From assembly GCA_049975365.1 (NCBI GenBank), contig JBNGDS010000050.1, forward strand, positions 1 through 24,558: 24,558 nucleotides of DNA, read 5' to 3'. This stretch comes from DSBG01 sp049975365 (GTDB lineage Bacteria; Desulfobacterota; Desulfomonilia; UBA1062). This document shows positions 24,070 through 24,558 of the stretch, in pieces. The first letter of the stretch is position 1. Every line of letters starts with the position of its first letter. A program made the position numbers and the translations under genes. A model generated the notes under the pieces. It saw only the letters and a program-made list of their open reading frames with translations, was not told the DNA's origin and did not search any database.

Positions 24070-24098
24070 TTGATAAGATCGAATCGATTCGATAGAAT
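24070..24098 (+). promoter_or_regulatory. Good sigma-70 promoter for the terminal alpha/beta hydrolase gene
   Basis: TTGATA (24070-24075, 5 of 6) and TAGAAT (24093-24098, 5 of 6) are separated by the ideal 17 bp. Transcription would start near 24105, giving a leader of about 25 nt before ATG 24130. The spacer is occupied by a perfect palindrome (next entry). The rest of 23852-24069 holds no gene that I can support. Confidence 0.6.
24078..24093. promoter_or_regulatory. Perfect 16-bp palindrome between -35 and -10: probable operator
   Basis: ATCGAATCGATTCGAT is identical to its reverse complement. It fills nearly all of the 17-bp spacer of the promoter above and touches the first base of the -10 box. 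A dimeric regulator bound here would compete with RNA polymerase. No regulator gene is seen nearby, so the factor is unknown. Confidence 0.55.
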
Positions 24099-24129
24099 AC
24101 AGGATCATATCCCTGGAGATGATAGTCCT

Positions 24130-24558
24130 ATGGAAGAGAACTGTACACACGGCAAAGTGGCATACATTCGGTCCAATGGAGTCGATCTCGCCTATGAGAC
24201 CTTTGGAAAGGAAACATCGAGCCCTCTCCTTCTCATTATGGGGCTGAGCTCTCAGATGATCATGTGGGAGGAGGAGTTCTGCAGAAGGCTCGCAGACAAA
24301 GGGTATCTGGTCATCCGGTTCGATAACCGCGATGTGGGTTTGTCCACCAAGCTTAAAGGAGCGCGTATCCCTGACTTTCAGAATCTCCTGATGGGTCGAT
24401 TTAGTGAGGACACAGCTGTTCCCTACACCTTGGAGGACATGGCCGGCGATACCATTGGCCTGCTGGACGGTCTGGGTATCGATTCGTCCCACGTCGTGGG
24501 GGTTTCCATGGGAGGAATGATCGCACAGGAGATGGCCATTCACTATCCAGGGAGGCTC
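24130..24558 (+). CDS. Alpha/beta hydrolase, 3' truncated by the window end
   Basis: The first 143 residues of an alpha/beta-fold hydrolase are present. They show the oxyanion segment LLLIMGLSSQMIMW (33-46), FDNRDVGLSTK (64-74), a family motif in this subgroup, and the nucleophile elbow GVSMGG with S126. The acid and histidine of the triad lie beyond the window. ATG 24130 has a GGAG at 24115-24118, about 11 nt upstream, and sits just downstream of the predicted promoter. The pattern resembles 3-oxoadipate enol-lactonase- or haloperoxidase-like hydrolases, but the substrate cannot be assigned. It is only distantly similar in layout to the hydrolase at 5151-6032. Confidence 0.83.
   Translation, partial: MEENCTHGKVAYIRSNGVDLAYETFGKETSSPLLLIMGLSSQMIMWEEEFCRRLADKGYLVIRFDNRDVGLSTKLKGARIPDFQNLLMGRFSEDTAVPYTLEDMAGDTIGLLDGLGIDSSHVVGVSMGGMIAQEMAIHYPGRL

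Overview
The window looks like ordinary chromosome from an anaerobic bacterium of moderate GC content, probably of the Desulfobacterota (deltaproteobacterial) type. This rests on gene content: an FprA-type flavodiiron protein, an NADGTGV-type citrate synthase, an ADP-forming acyl-CoA synthetase subunit, and PAS/AHDFNN histidine kinases. Most genes have a clear Shine-Dalgarno sequence. I could not run a search, so the taxonomy is an inference of low to moderate confidence. I see no CRISPR array, insertion sequence, rRNA, tRNA or recognisable defence cassette.

Layout. 1-3569: an overlapping pair matching the MrfA/MrfB (YprA/YprB) DNA-repair helicase and exonuclease; the 5' end of mrfA lies outside the window. 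3715-6967: citrate synthase, an alpha/beta hydrolase and a short-chain dehydrogenase (SDR), all forward. 7231-7971 (reverse): a long-form nucleoside diphosphate kinase. 8293-11226: a kinase-less PAS protein followed by a paralogous PAS histidine kinase. 11287-13742 (reverse): a second SDR and an orphan alpha-type subunit of ADP-forming acyl-CoA synthetase. The latter seems to lack a normal start codon, has its ribosome-binding site inside a perfect inverted repeat, and has atypical arginine codons. 14007-16448 (forward): an amino-acid permease fused to a PTS EIIA domain, then a cysteine-cluster protein. 16467-17417 (reverse): a nitrilase-family hydrolase. 17858-19525 (forward): a Cache-domain chemoreceptor with a possible sigma-28 promoter and CheR-docking tail. 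19676-23521 (reverse): a small basic Rho_N/SAP-like protein downstream of a compact TPR / glycerate 2-kinase / flavodiiron operon. 23662-23851 (reverse): a frameshifted 3' remnant of a GntP-family permease. 24130-end (forward): a truncated alpha/beta hydrolase whose predicted promoter has a perfect 16-bp palindrome in its spacer.

Functionally the region mixes DNA repair, central carbon metabolism (citrate synthase, glycerate kinase, acyl-CoA chemistry), oxygen/NO detoxification (flavodiiron protein) and environmental sensing (PAS kinase, chemoreceptor). No single large system spans the window. The least ordinary items are the ATA-start/hairpin arrangement at 13735-13767, the permease-EIIA fusion, the kinase-less PAS twin, the decayed gluconate/glycerate-type permease beside the glycerate-kinase operon, and the palindrome-in-promoter at 24070-24098.
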